The notes under the pieces were generated by a model. The model saw only the letters and a program-made list of their open reading frames with translations. It ran no database searches and was not told where the DNA came from. Of a stretch of DNA of 64,000 nt, positions 8,630 to 18,353 are shown piece after piece. Positions within the stretch are counted from its first letter, which is position 1. Every line of letters starts with the position of its first letter. A program made the translations under genes and the position numbers. Source of the stretch: Bradyrhizobium erythrophlei (lineage in GTDB: Bacteria > Pseudomonadota > Alphaproteobacteria > Rhizobiales > Xanthobacteraceae); NCBI GenBank assembly GCA_900129675.1, contig FSRD01000003.1, positions 806,001-870,000 on the forward strand, written 5' to 3'.

Positions 8630-9694
8630 ATGAACCTACTCAAATCTGCCCTATCCGCCATCGTGCTCGGTTCGGTCGCCCTTGCCGGACCCGCGCTCGC
8701 GCAGGACAAGCCCACGGTCGGCATCGCCATGCCTACCAAATCCTCGGCGCGCTGGATTGATGATGGCAACAACATCGTCAGGGTGCTGAAGGAGCGCGGT
8801 TACAACACCGACTTGCAATACGCCGAGGACGATATTCCGAACCAGCTCTCCCAGATCGAGAATATGGTGACCAAGGCTGCCAAGGTGCTGGTGATCGCGG
8901 CAATCGACGGCACCACGCTCTCGGACGTGCTCAAGCAGGCCAAGGCCAAGGGCATTACCGTGATCGCCTACGACCGGCTGATCCGCGACACGCCCAACGT
9001 CGATTACTATGCCACCTTCGACAATTTTCAGGTCGGCGTGCTGCAGGCGCAGTCGATCGAGCAGGGACTGAAACTGAAGGAAGGCAAGGGCCCGTTCAAC
9101 ATCGAGCTGTTCGGCGGCTCACCCGACGACAACAACGCCTACTTCTTCTACAACGGCGCGATGTCGGTGTTGCAGCCCTATATCGACAGCGGCAAGCTCG
9201 TGGTCGCCAGCCACCAGACCGGCATGGACAAGGTCTCGACGCTGCGCTGGGATGGCGCCACGGCACAGGCCCGCATGGATAATCTGTTGAGCGCGTTCTA
9301 CACCACCAAGCGGGTCGACGCGGTGCTGTCGCCCTATGACGGGCTTTCGATCGGTATCCTGTCGTCGCTCAAGGGCGTCGGCTATGGCAGCGGCGATATG
9401 CCGATGCCGATCGTCAGCGGCCAGGATGCGGAAATACCCTCCATCAAGTCCATGCTGCGCGGCGAGCAGTATTCTACGATCTTCAAGGACACCCGCGACC
9501 TTGCCAAGGTCACCGCCGACATGGTGGACGCGGCGCTGAGCGGCAAGACCGTGACGGTGAACGACACCACGACCTACAAGAATGGTGTCAAGGTGGTGCC
9601 GTCCTATCTGCTCAAGCCGGTGGTCGTCGACAAGACCAACTGGGAGAAGGTGCTGGTCGATGGCGGTTATTACAAGAAGGCCCAGATCAACTGA
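8630..9694 (+). CDS. chvE: Periplasmic multiple-sugar-binding protein ChvE
   Basis: This 354-residue binding protein has a clear signal peptide ending ALAQ at about residue 25. A periplasmic-binding-protein type 1 sugar domain follows, with characteristic stretches such as YAEDDIPNQLSQIENM, IAYDRLIRDTPNVDYY and FGGSPDDNNAYFFYNGAM. Agrobacterium ChvE binds arabinose, galactose, glucose and related sugars, and in that organism also signals to VirA. Here it heads the chvE-gguA-gguB transport genes beside a matching catabolic operon, so uptake of arabinose or galactose is the expected role. Confidence 0.92.
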   Translation: MNLLKSALSAIVLGSVALAGPALAQDKPTVGIAMPTKSSARWIDDGNNIVRVLKERGYNTDLQYAEDDIPNQLSQIENMVTKAAKVLVIAAIDGTTLSDVLKQAKAKGITVIAYDRLIRDTPNVDYYATFDNFQVGVLQAQSIEQGLKLKEGKGPFNIELFGGSPDDNNAYFFYNGAMSVLQPYIDSGKLVVASHQTGMDKVSTLRWDGATAQARMDNLLSAFYTTKRVDAVLSPYDGLSIGILSSLKGVGYGSGDMPMPIVSGQDAEIPSIKSMLRGEQYSTIFKDTRDLAKVTADMVDAALSGKTVTVNDTTTYKNGVKVVPSYLLKPVVVDKTNWEKVLVDGGYYKKAQIN

Positions 9695-9791
9695 GGCGGG
9701 CTGTGCCTGAGGTGGCCGGGCAAAGGGCGCGAGGCATCTTCGTGCGCAATGTTTCCGGCCATCTACGTCTTTCTTGCCTCAGGGTATCCGA

Positions 9792-11369
9792 ATGACCACA
9801 CTGCTCGAAATGCGTGGTATCAGCAAAGCCTTCGCCGGTGTGAAGGCGTTGAACGACGTCAATTTCACCGTCCGGCAGGGCGAGATCCATGCCCTGGTGG
9901 GCGAGAACGGCGCCGGCAAGTCGACCTTGATGAAGGTGTTGAGCGGCGTCTATCCACACGGCGATTATGACGGCAGCATCGTCTATGACGGCGAGGAGCG
10001 GCAGTTCCGCAACATCAATGACTCTGAGGCCCTCGGCATCATCATCATTCATCAGGAGCTCGCGCTGATACCGTTGCTCTCGATTGCAGAGAATATCTTT
10101 ATCGCCAACCCGCCGTCGCGGTTCGGGGTGATCGATCGCGACGCGGTCTACAAGCGGTCGCAGCAGCTATTGGCAAAGGTCGGGCTCAACGAGGCGCCGG
10201 ACACGCTGATTACCAATATCGGGGTCGGCAAGCAGCAACTGGTGGAGATCGCCAAGGCGCTGTCCAAGCAGGTGCGCCTCCTGATCCTCGACGAACCGAC
10301 CGCGAGCCTCAACGAACGCGACAGCGCGGCGCTGCTCGATCTCCTGCTTGAGTTCCGCTCCCAGGGCATGTCCGCGATCCTGATCTCGCACAAGCTCAAC
10401 GAGGTGGCGCGCGTCGCCGACCGCATTACCGTGCTGCGCGACGGTCGCACCGTCGATACGCTGGATTGCGAGGCCGGCGCGGTCGAGGAAGATCGTATCA
10501 TCCGCAAGATGGTGGATCGCGACCTCGAGCATCGCTTTCCGAAGCGCGATCCTGATATCGGCGAGGTGGTGCTCAAGGTCGAGAATTGGTCGGTCTATCA
10601 TCCGCAGCATGCGGATCGGCAAGTCATCAAGAATGTCGACTTCCAGGTCCGCCGCGGGGAGATCGTCGGCATCGCAGGGTTGATGGGCGCCGGGCGCACC
10701 GAATTCGCCATGAGCCTGTTCGGCCGCTCCTGGGGCCGCAAGATCACGGGCCGGGCCACGCTGCACGGGCGCGAGGTCGACCTCTCGACCGTGAGCCGGG
10801 CCATCGACGCCGGCCTTGCCTACGTCACAGAAGACCGCAAGCAGCTCGGCCTCCTGCTCGCCGACGACGTGCGCAAGAACATCACGCTTGCCAATCTCGG
10901 CAGCGTCGCGGCCGGCCGCGTCATCGACGACATCAAGGAGTTGCACGTAGCGAATGATTATCGCAACCGCATGCGCATCCGCTGCTCCGACGTCTATCAG
11001 ACCTCCGGCAATCTGTCCGGCGGCAACCAGCAAAAGGTGGTGCTGTCGAAATGGCTGTTCACCGATCCGGAAATCTTGATCCTGGATGAGCCGACCCGCG
11101 GTATCGACATCGGCGCCAAGTACGAGATCTATTGCATCATCAACGAGCTGGCTGACGCCGGCAAGGCGGTCATCGTGATCTCGTCGGAAATGCCGGAACT
11201 GCTCGGGATCTGTGACCGTATCTGCGTTATGACCGAAGGCGCTTTTGTCGGCGAGTTCGACAGAGCCGAGGCGACGCAGGAGAAAATCATGCGCGCCATC
11301 GTGAGCAAGGGCGAGCGGCTGGTTGATCGAAGCCTGGAAGAGAAGTTGTTGGGAGAGGCGCATCCATGA
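9792..11369 (+). CDS. gguA: Sugar ABC transporter ATP-binding protein GguA
   Basis: This 525-residue fused double ATPase is of the monosaccharide-importer type. The first half has Walker A GENGAGKST (37-45) and Walker B LLILDEP. The second half has LSGGNQQKV, then ILILDEPTRGID. The second Walker A is degenerate (GLMGAGRTE), as is normal for this family. The ATG at 9792 is chosen over a frame opening at 9774. Its stop overlaps the gguB start in an ATGA, so the two are translationally coupled. It energises uptake of sugars delivered by ChvE. Confidence 0.92.
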   Translation: MTTLLEMRGISKAFAGVKALNDVNFTVRQGEIHALVGENGAGKSTLMKVLSGVYPHGDYDGSIVYDGEERQFRNINDSEALGIIIIHQELALIPLLSIAENIFIANPPSRFGVIDRDAVYKRSQQLLAKVGLNEAPDTLITNIGVGKQQLVEIAKALSKQVRLLILDEPTASLNERDSAALLDLLLEFRSQGMSAILISHKLNEVARVADRITVLRDGRTVDTLDCEAGAVEEDRIIRKMVDRDLEHRFPKRDPDIGEVVLKVENWSVYHPQHADRQVIKNVDFQVRRGEIVGIAGLMGAGRTEFAMSLFGRSWGRKITGRATLHGREVDLSTVSRAIDAGLAYVTEDRKQLGLLLADDVRKNITLANLGSVAAGRVIDDIKELHVANDYRNRMRIRCSDVYQTSGNLSGGNQQKVVLSKWLFTDPEILILDEPTRGIDIGAKYEIYCIINELADAGKAVIVISSEMPELLGICDRICVMTEGAFVGEFDRAEATQEKIMRAIVSKGERLVDRSLEEKLLGEAHP

Positions 11370-12556
11370 GCGACAAGACCGTGACGCTTCCGGAAGCGCC
11401 CAAACATGCGGGCTTTCTCAAAGCCAATTTGCGCGAGAACGGCATGCTTCTGTCGCTGTTTGCGATCATGCTGTTCTTCGAATTCGTCACCGACGGCACG
11501 CTGCTGCGCCCGCTCAATCTCACCAATCTGGTGCTGCAGAACAGCTATATCGTGATCATGGCGCTCGGCATGCTGCTGGTGATCGTCACCGGGCACATCG
11601 ATCTTTCCGTCGGCTCGGTGGCGGGCTTCATCGGCGCGATCGCCGCAGTGCTGATGGTGCGATATGGCGTGCATTTCATTCCGGCCACCATCGCCTGTCT
11701 TGCGCTCGGTGCGCTGATCGGCGCGGCGCAAGGCTACTGGGTGGCCTATTTCAAGATTCCGTCGTTCATCGTCACGCTGGCGGGCATGCTCGTATTCAAG
11801 GGACTGGCGCTGGCCGTGCTGCAGGGCCAGTCGGTCGGCCCGTTCTCGTCGACCTTCCAGAAACTCTCTTCCGGCTTCATTCCAGAATTGTTTCCCGGCG
11901 CCGGCGCGCTCTATCCTACGTCGATCCTGATCGGCGCCGCGCTGGCGCTTGCTCTGGTCTATGTCAGCGTCAAGACCCGCGCCCGGCGCGCAAGCCACGG
12001 CGTCGAGGTCGAGCCAACCGGCTTCTTTGCGCTCAAGAACGCTCTTCTGTTCGGCGTGATCATCTATTTCACCTATCTGATCGCTTCGCATCGCGGTCTG
12101 CCCAACGTGCTCGTGATCATGATCGCACTGATAGCGCTCTATGGCTTCGTCACCGCGCGTACCACGATCGGCCGGCAGATCTATGCGGTCGGCGGCAATG
12201 AGAAGGCGGCCAAGCTCTCCGGCATCAAGACCGAGCGGCTGACCTTTCTGACCTTCGTCAACATGGGCGTGCTGGCGGCACTCGCCGGCCTCGTGTTCGC
12301 CGCACGGCTCAACACCGCAACGCCCAAAGCCGGGGCCGGCTTCGAGCTTGACGTCATCGCCGCCTGCTTCATCGGCGGGGCCTCGGCCTATGGCGGCGTC
12401 GGGCGGGTCGCCGGTGCCGTGATCGGCGCCCTGATCATGGGCGTGATGAATAACGGCATGTCGATCCTCGGCATCGGCATCGACTATCAGCAGGTGATTA
12501 AGGGATTGGTGCTGCTCGGCGCGGTGTGCCTTGATGTCTACAACCAGCGGCGCTGA
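11366..12556 (+). CDS. gguB: Sugar ABC transporter permease GguB
   Basis: This 396-residue polytopic membrane protein belongs to the ribose/xylose permease family (BPD_transp_2). Signature regions include GMLLVIVTGHIDLSVGSVAGF and the C-terminal FIGGASAYGGVGRVAGAVIGALIMGVMNNG. It forms the membrane channel of the ChvE-GguAB importer. It overlaps gguA by four bases and ends 14 bases before the convergent gene that follows. Confidence 0.92.
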   Translation: MSDKTVTLPEAPKHAGFLKANLRENGMLLSLFAIMLFFEFVTDGTLLRPLNLTNLVLQNSYIVIMALGMLLVIVTGHIDLSVGSVAGFIGAIAAVLMVRYGVHFIPATIACLALGALIGAAQGYWVAYFKIPSFIVTLAGMLVFKGLALAVLQGQSVGPFSSTFQKLSSGFIPELFPGAGALYPTSILIGAALALALVYVSVKTRARRASHGVEVEPTGFFALKNALLFGVIIYFTYLIASHRGLPNVLVIMIALIALYGFVTARTTIGRQIYAVGGNEKAAKLSGIKTERLTFLTFVNMGVLAALAGLVFAARLNTATPKAGAGFELDVIAACFIGGASAYGGVGRVAGAVIGALIMGVMNNGMSILGIGIDYQQVIKGLVLLGAVCLDVYNQRR

Positions 12557-12569
12557 CGTGAGGGCGCCG

Positions 12570-13457
12570 TCAGTTCGCCGATAGCTGGTGGTATTCCTTG
12601 CCCGCAGCAAGCAGCAACGCCGTGGTGTGGACCACCCAGTCCACGCGCGATTTCTTCCAGGTCTGCCACCCATCCGGAAGGCATTTTTGCACAAACATGC
12701 CATCAACCCGATCGAGCGCGAGCGCCGGTTCGCCCTCTATCTCCCTGGTGTTGGGATCATGGGTCAGGAACGCGAAGAGAAGGCCGAACTCGCCAGCAGA
12801 ACCGACCAGATTGTTCTCTCCCATCAGCCTGGTAAGTTTCTGTTCCAATAGTCGGTGGTTGTCCTTGGTGTCGGAGCCGGAACCGAGCAGTTTCGAGGCC
12901 AGGGCCGTGGAAATGGCCCCGAGGACGCCTGCCAGATCACGAGCCATCAACTCAGCGACGTTTGCACTCACCACCTTCGAGTTCGGATCCCGTTTCAGAT
13001 TTTGTGCGATGAATTTGCCAACATCCGACCGTTTCAGGAAGTTGTCGATGGCAAGCTTCGCGAGCCGATCGAAATCCTCCCGGCTCAGTCGTCCAGAGCC
13101 CAATGTCATGGGGTTTCCCTGCAGGATGCCGCTGTGTCCGGGGTGTGAACCCTGCGAACCCGGCAGTTCGAGCGAGAACAGGCCGGCCGGTACTGGCGTG
13201 TCGAGTGCGCTTCCCGAACTGTTGCGCATCAAGGCATGATTGCCGGCGGCAAAAAATGCCAGCAGGTCGCCGAGGTCGCCGCCGCCTTCGTTGCCCAACC
13301 GCCTGACATCCTCGATGCTGGCCAGCGGATTGCCGGTGGCGCCCCTGACGCTGAGCAATTCCTGATGGACCAGGCTGCCCAGAAACGGGCAGGTGACCTT
13401 GGTCTCCACCATCAGGTCGCGGACCTGCGGATCGAGTGCCAATGGACTTTCAAGCAT
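12570..13457 (-). CDS. Uncharacterised protein, possible chloroperoxidase-like (Peroxidase_2) homologue
   Basis: This 295-residue protein has no signal peptide. An early KVTCPFLGSLVHQEL (about residues 20-34) and a later LSREDFDRLAKLA resemble, at low similarity, the proximal-cysteine segment and a conserved segment of fungal heme-thiolate chloroperoxidases. The acid-base Glu-His-Asp triad of chloroperoxidase is not visible. The C-terminus (DGMFVQKCLPDGWQTWKKSRVDW) is distinctive but not recognised. It is the last gene of a leftward operon after a GMC flavoprotein, which it overlaps by 8 bases, and a di-heme cytochrome. The heme-thiolate idea is an inference; it could instead be an accessory subunit of the GMC enzyme. 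Confidence 0.4.
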   Translation of the reverse strand: MLESPLALDPQVRDLMVETKVTCPFLGSLVHQELLSVRGATGNPLASIEDVRRLGNEGGGDLGDLLAFFAAGNHALMRNSSGSALDTPVPAGLFSLELPGSQGSHPGHSGILQGNPMTLGSGRLSREDFDRLAKLAIDNFLKRSDVGKFIAQNLKRDPNSKVVSANVAELMARDLAGVLGAISTALASKLLGSGSDTKDNHRLLEQKLTRLMGENNLVGSAGEFGLLFAFLTHDPNTREIEGEPALALDRVDGMFVQKCLPDGWQTWKKSRVDWVVHTTALLLAAGKEYHQLSAN

Positions 13458-15381
13458 GGATGCCTCCGCTGCTTTGGCCTGGCGCTGGCCTGGTCGAATC
13501 CCTACGCGTCGTCTTTGCGGCCTCGAGAATTGCTTCCGCGGCTTTTTCGCCGATCATGTAAACCGCGCAGGCGATGAAAAACCCCGGGATACGCGGAAAG
13601 ACGGAAGCATCGACGACGCGAATGCCGCTCGTTCCGTGGACGCGAAAGTCGCTGGAGAGAACGCCGCCGGCATCTCGATCACCAATCGCGCAGGTGCCGC
13701 ATGCGTGGTGCCCCCAGGCATGCTCGCGGACGAACTGCCGCAACTGCTCATCGTCCTGGAGGTCGGCGCCAGGCGTTTCCTCGCCATGAATCAGTCCGCT
13801 GGCTTGCAGCGCCGCCGACATTTTCCGGACGCGGCGAATGCCTTCCACGACTGCGGCGAGATCGTCACCGTCTTTGTCGGTCCCTTCCTCGAAGTAGCGA
13901 AAATCGATCTGCGGCGGATCGCGTGGATCGCTTGATTTCAGCGACACCCTACCGCCGCGATTATGGGTATGGGCCTTCAGGAGCGCGAAGGTGAGATCGT
14001 CATGGCTGTTGCGGATGAGGTCGGAATAACCGGGAAAATAACCCGAAAAGCGCGTCAGCAGCGCCATCACGAACAAATCCAGGTTCGCCTGGACCGGGCT
14101 CGAACGCAAGGCGAAGGCGATCGCCGCGCCGTTGGAAATGTACATGCCGCGGCCTGCCAGCCAGTCGCGGTAGACGCGATCATCGGCGGCGAAGCGAGCA
14201 TCCCGCAAGCAACTCCACGGACGCGAGGTCTTGTGAACCAGCCCGATCTCGTAACGGTCTTGCAGATTTCGACCGACGCCCTCCAGCGGGACTTCGACAT
14301 TGATACCCAACGCGGCGAGGGACGTCGGCGGACCGATGCCCGATAGCATCAGCAGTTGCGGGGTATTGAAGGAGCCGCCGGCGAGGACGACTTCGCGCGC
14401 GACGCCGACGCGCCTTGGAACGCCGGGTTCGCCGCTGGTGTTCGGTGAGGCGCGATAGAGGGCTTTGCCTTTGAGAAATTCCACGCCCATGGCGCGTTTG
14501 TCGGCATCGAGCAGGACTCTGGTCGCAAGCGCGTCGAACTCGACGGCCAATCCGTGTTTATGCACGGCGGACAAAACGCGTTCGCGCGCGCCGCGCCGTC
14601 GCCCCGTGGAAGTCGATAGCGGAATTTCGCAAAGACCCTCGGCCAGCAACCCTTGCAGGCGCTGATCGTTGGGATCGCTCTCGCCGATCAGGAAGCGCGC
14701 CAGCCGCAGGTAGATATGGCGCAGCCAGGCAACTGCCGTGGTTCGCTGGTCTGGTTCGAGGTCAGCGCGGATCGTGTCCCTGATCGTTCGCATCAGCGCT
14801 CGATCGCCGAATGCCTTCCGCGGCAGCGGGATTTCGGCTTCCAGCCAGCCCTTCCACCCGTGTCCTGTCGGGTTGAAGCGATCGCCGGTCAGCCAGGAGA
14901 GAAAACGCCAGAGCGGGCGATGCCGACAGTTCTCGAGCAGATGAAAATAGCGCCGCATGTTGCCCGCGCTCCAGGATCGGTCACCGGTCAGCGTGGCGAT
15001 TTGGTCCCAATCCGAATCGTGCGGGTACATGAAGATCATGGCGTTGTGCGCGGTGCAGCCACCGAGCGCTGAGGCCCGCGGATAGAGCACCCCGGCCGGC
15101 GGATTCTCGCGCGGCAGGCGGCGGGAGGCGTCTTCGCCAAAATCGTGTACCAGAAAATTCCACGCCATCGCCGGGTTTTCCGAGGCGAAGGGGTGAAAGG
15201 CGGGTACCTGGTACTGGTTCGGAAGCTCCGGGGCGCAGCCGGGCTGATCGCAGGGATCGCTGCCTGCTTCGAGCAGCAGGACCCGCATTCCCGCTTCGGC
15301 GAGGCGCGCGGCGACGGTGCCGCCTCCGGCCCCGGAGCCGACCACGACGTAGTCGTAGTCGTCGGTTGACGCGGGGTTCAT
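13450..15381 (-). CDS. GMC-family FAD-dependent oxidoreductase
   Basis: This 643-residue flavoprotein begins with the FAD-binding motif VVVGSGAGGGTVAARLAEAG (12-31). It also has the GMC signature regions LYPRASALGGCTAHNAM and VLAGGSFNTPQLLMLSGIGP. The active-site histidine is present in GHHACGTC near the C-terminus. The partner position, usually an Asn in GNxNAPTIMIGEKA, here falls in PGFFIACAVYMIGEKA, so the usual His-Asn pair is altered. This may be a subfamily trait. No export signal is visible, although the operon partner upstream is a periplasmic cytochrome only 2 bases away. The substrate is unknown. Confidence 0.85.
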   Translation of the reverse strand: MNPASTDDYDYVVVGSGAGGGTVAARLAEAGMRVLLLEAGSDPCDQPGCAPELPNQYQVPAFHPFASENPAMAWNFLVHDFGEDASRRLPRENPPAGVLYPRASALGGCTAHNAMIFMYPHDSDWDQIATLTGDRSWSAGNMRRYFHLLENCRHRPLWRFLSWLTGDRFNPTGHGWKGWLEAEIPLPRKAFGDRALMRTIRDTIRADLEPDQRTTAVAWLRHIYLRLARFLIGESDPNDQRLQGLLAEGLCEIPLSTSTGRRRGARERVLSAVHKHGLAVEFDALATRVLLDADKRAMGVEFLKGKALYRASPNTSGEPGVPRRVGVAREVVLAGGSFNTPQLLMLSGIGPPTSLAALGINVEVPLEGVGRNLQDRYEIGLVHKTSRPWSCLRDARFAADDRVYRDWLAGRGMYISNGAAIAFALRSSPVQANLDLFVMALLTRFSGYFPGYSDLIRNSHDDLTFALLKAHTHNRGGRVSLKSSDPRDPPQIDFRYFEEGTDKDGDDLAAVVEGIRRVRKMSAALQASGLIHGEETPGADLQDDEQLRQFVREHAWGHHACGTCAIGDRDAGGVLSSDFRVHGTSGIRVVDASVFPRIPGFFIACAVYMIGEKAAEAILEAAKTTRRDSTRPAPGQSSGGIHA

Positions 15382-15383
15382 TG

Positions 15384-17897
15384 TCAGAACGTCTTGATAA
15401 ATTCGATCAGCGCCTGTTTATCCTCGTCGCTGAGCGGCGGTTCGGGCCCAAACGCTTTTTCGTCGTCGCTCAATCCACTGGTGTCATTGAATTTCGCCGT
15501 GCCGAAATAGTGGCCACGGTTGACGACGAAATCCGGACATTTGCTCAATTTGAGCAATGGCTCTCGAAGATTGGCGCCCCAGGCGAGCAGTTTTGCGTCA
15601 TCGGCTGAAAGATCGAGACTCGGCCAATTTTCGAGGAATTTCCCGATAAGTCGACCGAAGTTGGCAACATGAGCAATTCGTTCTGCGGCCGTCGCGCGAT
15701 CCAGATCGGGCAGGGGCTGGTAACTGGCCGCCAGACTGATGGGAAATCCCTTCGGTATCGGGCCGAGTTTGAACGCGCCATCGCGGTCGAAAAGGCGTCC
15801 GAACGGTTCTGCCGGAAGACTGTCGACCAGACTCTTCAATTGGACCGGGATGCTTCGCTTGGGAACGTTGATCGCGCTTCTCTCGGTGGTGCGAACGATA
15901 TATCCGTCAAAGTTATCCTCGTGGTCGCGCGTTTCCGGCCACAACAACTGCTTTATCGAGGCGTCGAAAACCTTCATGCGCCCTTCGACCGACGGATCGT
16001 CGGAAAACGGCCCGGGCGGTCCGAGCCGGTTGTTGAGCAGGAATGGCGCGGTCGACCAGATGCTGACCAGCGAAGGCACCCGCGTAAAACCGCGTCCGCC
16101 GCCGGCCATCGGGAATTGCCAGCGCTCCGCGGTGAAGGGGTCCTGAACCGTGATTTTTCCGACCGAGGGAAGGGTCTTGTAGGTCGACGAAGAGAAGTTG
16201 TCCCAGATGTTGCCGCGGATGGCATTGGTTGCCAGTGGGCTGCAGGCATTGGTTCGCAACAGCGTCACCGGGATGCGGGCTTCGGTCGATAGATAATTGC
16301 CATCGAGGAAGTCGGGCCGGGCCACGATCGCGCGCATCCTGGCCTTGAACTCGTCGGTCTTGGTATAGCTCCAATAGCGGTTCCAGCAGGTCAGGTAACC
16401 GGGTCCCGAGCAACCGCCCGGCGCCATCTTGGCGCGCGCTTCGTCGGGCAGTTTGCTGGAATGGCAACGGGCGCAGGTTTCGGCAAACACCGTCTTGCCG
16501 CGTTCCAGCACGGCTAAGTCGGTTGTCAAATGTTGGCTTCCTCCGGGCGCATCCGCCAATCGGTCCGGCCGCCCGGCCTTGAGCAGAAATTTCGCCATGT
16601 TCAGCGTGCCAACCTCGGTGGCCCGCCAATAGGCAGAGCCGTTCTCCGCGGTCTCGATCTCGATCGGCGTGATGCTCTTGCCGCCAAAGAACGGATTGAA
16701 ATGCTTCATCCACTCTTCGCTGTAGAGCCCGATGTTGAGATAGACGCGGTTGAGCGCGCCCATCACGCCAACGGAATCGGAGCCGTCCTTGAGCACGCGC
16801 GGCGACCAGGACGTGTTCGGATCGTCAAAATAGGCCGGCAACTGCTTGTTGTTGAGCTCGCCCCCCTTCAGCGTCTCCTTGCCCCAGAGGCGGGATTCGG
16901 CCAGCCGCTGCTCCAGCAGATAGACCGCATTCATTGTGCGGGGGTTGTTGATGTAGTCGGTCGAGACCAGCGACGTATCCATCGTGCCTGGTGGGTAGGA
17001 ATGCATCAGTTGGTACAGAAACTCCTTGGGGTCGCCGGAGTAAACGAACACCCGGTCCATCCAGAGATACTGGCTGCCCACGGTCGAATTGAGATTGGCC
17101 CATTGTGGATTGGACGGATCGGCCGGGGGATGGATGGGACTTGGGCCGACATGGCAGAAGCCGCAGGCCATGCCGACGCGATAGGGCCGGACGAGGTCGG
17201 GATTCTTGTAATAGTTTTCGTCGGTGTAGTACTTCTCCGGATCCCACCTGTCCTTTGCCGCCTGGTCAAAGTCCGGATTCGGGAACAGCCGCAAGCCGAC
17301 GATGCCCGTCGCATAACCGAAATACGAGCCGACCGGCAGCTTTGAGCCGTCGGTGAAGGTCGCGCCGCGCGCGCCGATCTTTACGCCGGGATAGGCCTTC
17401 TCGTCCTCGAATGGCTCCGCCGGACAGTCCTTGCGGCGCGCATCGAGCCATAGACCGAAGCGGTTCGGATCTGGCGCCGTAGGCTTTTCGAAGCAGGGTT
17501 CGTTGAGGGCGCCCAGCCAATGCCAGCGCGAATCGCGATCGCAATGTTTTCCGTCGCAATAAGTTTGGCTCGGGTGCGATGTGACAATCTTCAGGAGGTC
17601 GAATGTCGCCATGCTGTTTCGCGTGACTTTGTCCCAGAACCGGTCATTGCCGCCGGTCCAGAGCAGCCACATGTTACGCCCCTGTATCTCTTCAGGAGAC
17701 ATGGCCATGCCATTGTCCATGTCGTGAAAATAGTCCTCCTTTGCCTGCGGAAAACTCGCTGGGGTACGGCCGGCGCGTTGCGCCTCATCCGGGGTGGCGG
17801 CGGGCGCGGCTTGCGTGCCGGGTACGCAAAGTATCAAGGCCGCCGCGACAATTCCCATGAGCCCAGCGGTACGAGCGCGCAAATGGATCGCTTGCAT
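15384..17897 (-). CDS. Large periplasmic di-heme cytochrome c, CCP/RoxA-like
   Basis: This 837-residue protein starts with a signal peptide (MQAIHLRARTAGLMGIVAAA onward, cleavage near TQA-APA). It has two heme c sites, CGFCH in the middle and CARCH in the C-terminal half. SLVSIWSTAPFLLNNRLGPPG resembles the IWATAPYLHNGS segment of di-heme peroxidases and of RoxA-type oxygenases, but the protein is far longer than a classic cytochrome c peroxidase. The start at 17897 is chosen because GAGG precedes it and the signal peptide follows; a frame open to 18023 lacks both. It is first in a leftward operon with the GMC enzyme and may take its electrons. Confidence 0.75.
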   Translation of the reverse strand: MQAIHLRARTAGLMGIVAAALILCVPGTQAAPAATPDEAQRAGRTPASFPQAKEDYFHDMDNGMAMSPEEIQGRNMWLLWTGGNDRFWDKVTRNSMATFDLLKIVTSHPSQTYCDGKHCDRDSRWHWLGALNEPCFEKPTAPDPNRFGLWLDARRKDCPAEPFEDEKAYPGVKIGARGATFTDGSKLPVGSYFGYATGIVGLRLFPNPDFDQAAKDRWDPEKYYTDENYYKNPDLVRPYRVGMACGFCHVGPSPIHPPADPSNPQWANLNSTVGSQYLWMDRVFVYSGDPKEFLYQLMHSYPPGTMDTSLVSTDYINNPRTMNAVYLLEQRLAESRLWGKETLKGGELNNKQLPAYFDDPNTSWSPRVLKDGSDSVGVMGALNRVYLNIGLYSEEWMKHFNPFFGGKSITPIEIETAENGSAYWRATEVGTLNMAKFLLKAGRPDRLADAPGGSQHLTTDLAVLERGKTVFAETCARCHSSKLPDEARAKMAPGGCSGPGYLTCWNRYWSYTKTDEFKARMRAIVARPDFLDGNYLSTEARIPVTLLRTNACSPLATNAIRGNIWDNFSSSTYKTLPSVGKITVQDPFTAERWQFPMAGGGRGFTRVPSLVSIWSTAPFLLNNRLGPPGPFSDDPSVEGRMKVFDASIKQLLWPETRDHEDNFDGYIVRTTERSAINVPKRSIPVQLKSLVDSLPAEPFGRLFDRDGAFKLGPIPKGFPISLAASYQPLPDLDRATAAERIAHVANFGRLIGKFLENWPSLDLSADDAKLLAWGANLREPLLKLSKCPDFVVNRGHYFGTAKFNDTSGLSDDEKAFGPEPPLSDEDKQALIEFIKTF

Positions 17898-18353
17898 GAT
17901 CGCTTCCTCGCTTCCGAAATCCGCCGGCAGCGCATGTGGGGGCGTCAAGCCGACGCTCACCGGACAGCAATTCAAAGCCCAAAGGCGGCGCTGCCTCGCC
18001 TCGCGCCTGCATCTTTGCGCCATTTATCGAAACGCGCAATATTAAAGCGGGCTTCCTTAGGTTGTGGCCGGTTTTGATCCTCTTCCGTGCGACGGGGCGG
18101 TTGATTTCCCTGTCGATTCCTCCGAAGTGCGGCCAAATTCGAGTGTTTACGGAACCCGAACGAGAAAACCCGACCCAAGACCGGTTGCGTCGGGACCCGC
18201 AGAATTTTGTATTTTGCGGCCGTCCGTGGCAATGTCGACTGAAAGCTACGGTTGAAGCGTTTCTTCGCGTATTGTTTTGCGGGCGTCCGTGAGTCCGAAC
18301 ATTTGCGGCGATTGGCGGTACTCAAGGCGGCGTCTGCTGGGGAGAGACTGGCG
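17898..18353. other. Divergent intergenic region of the redox cluster
   Basis: About 455 bases separate the leftward cytochrome operon from the rightward catalase-family gene. Both promoters should lie here. A TTG-started extension of the catalase frame to 18252 is possible but lacks a good ribosome-binding site. No operator could be recognised, and no FNR/FixK-type box is present. Confidence 0.5.

Noticed and set aside
13450..15381. GMC protein as a fructose- or gluconate-dehydrogenase large subunit
   Set aside because: The expected Tat-carrying small subunit and tri-heme cytochrome are absent; the adjacent cytochrome is di-heme and much larger.
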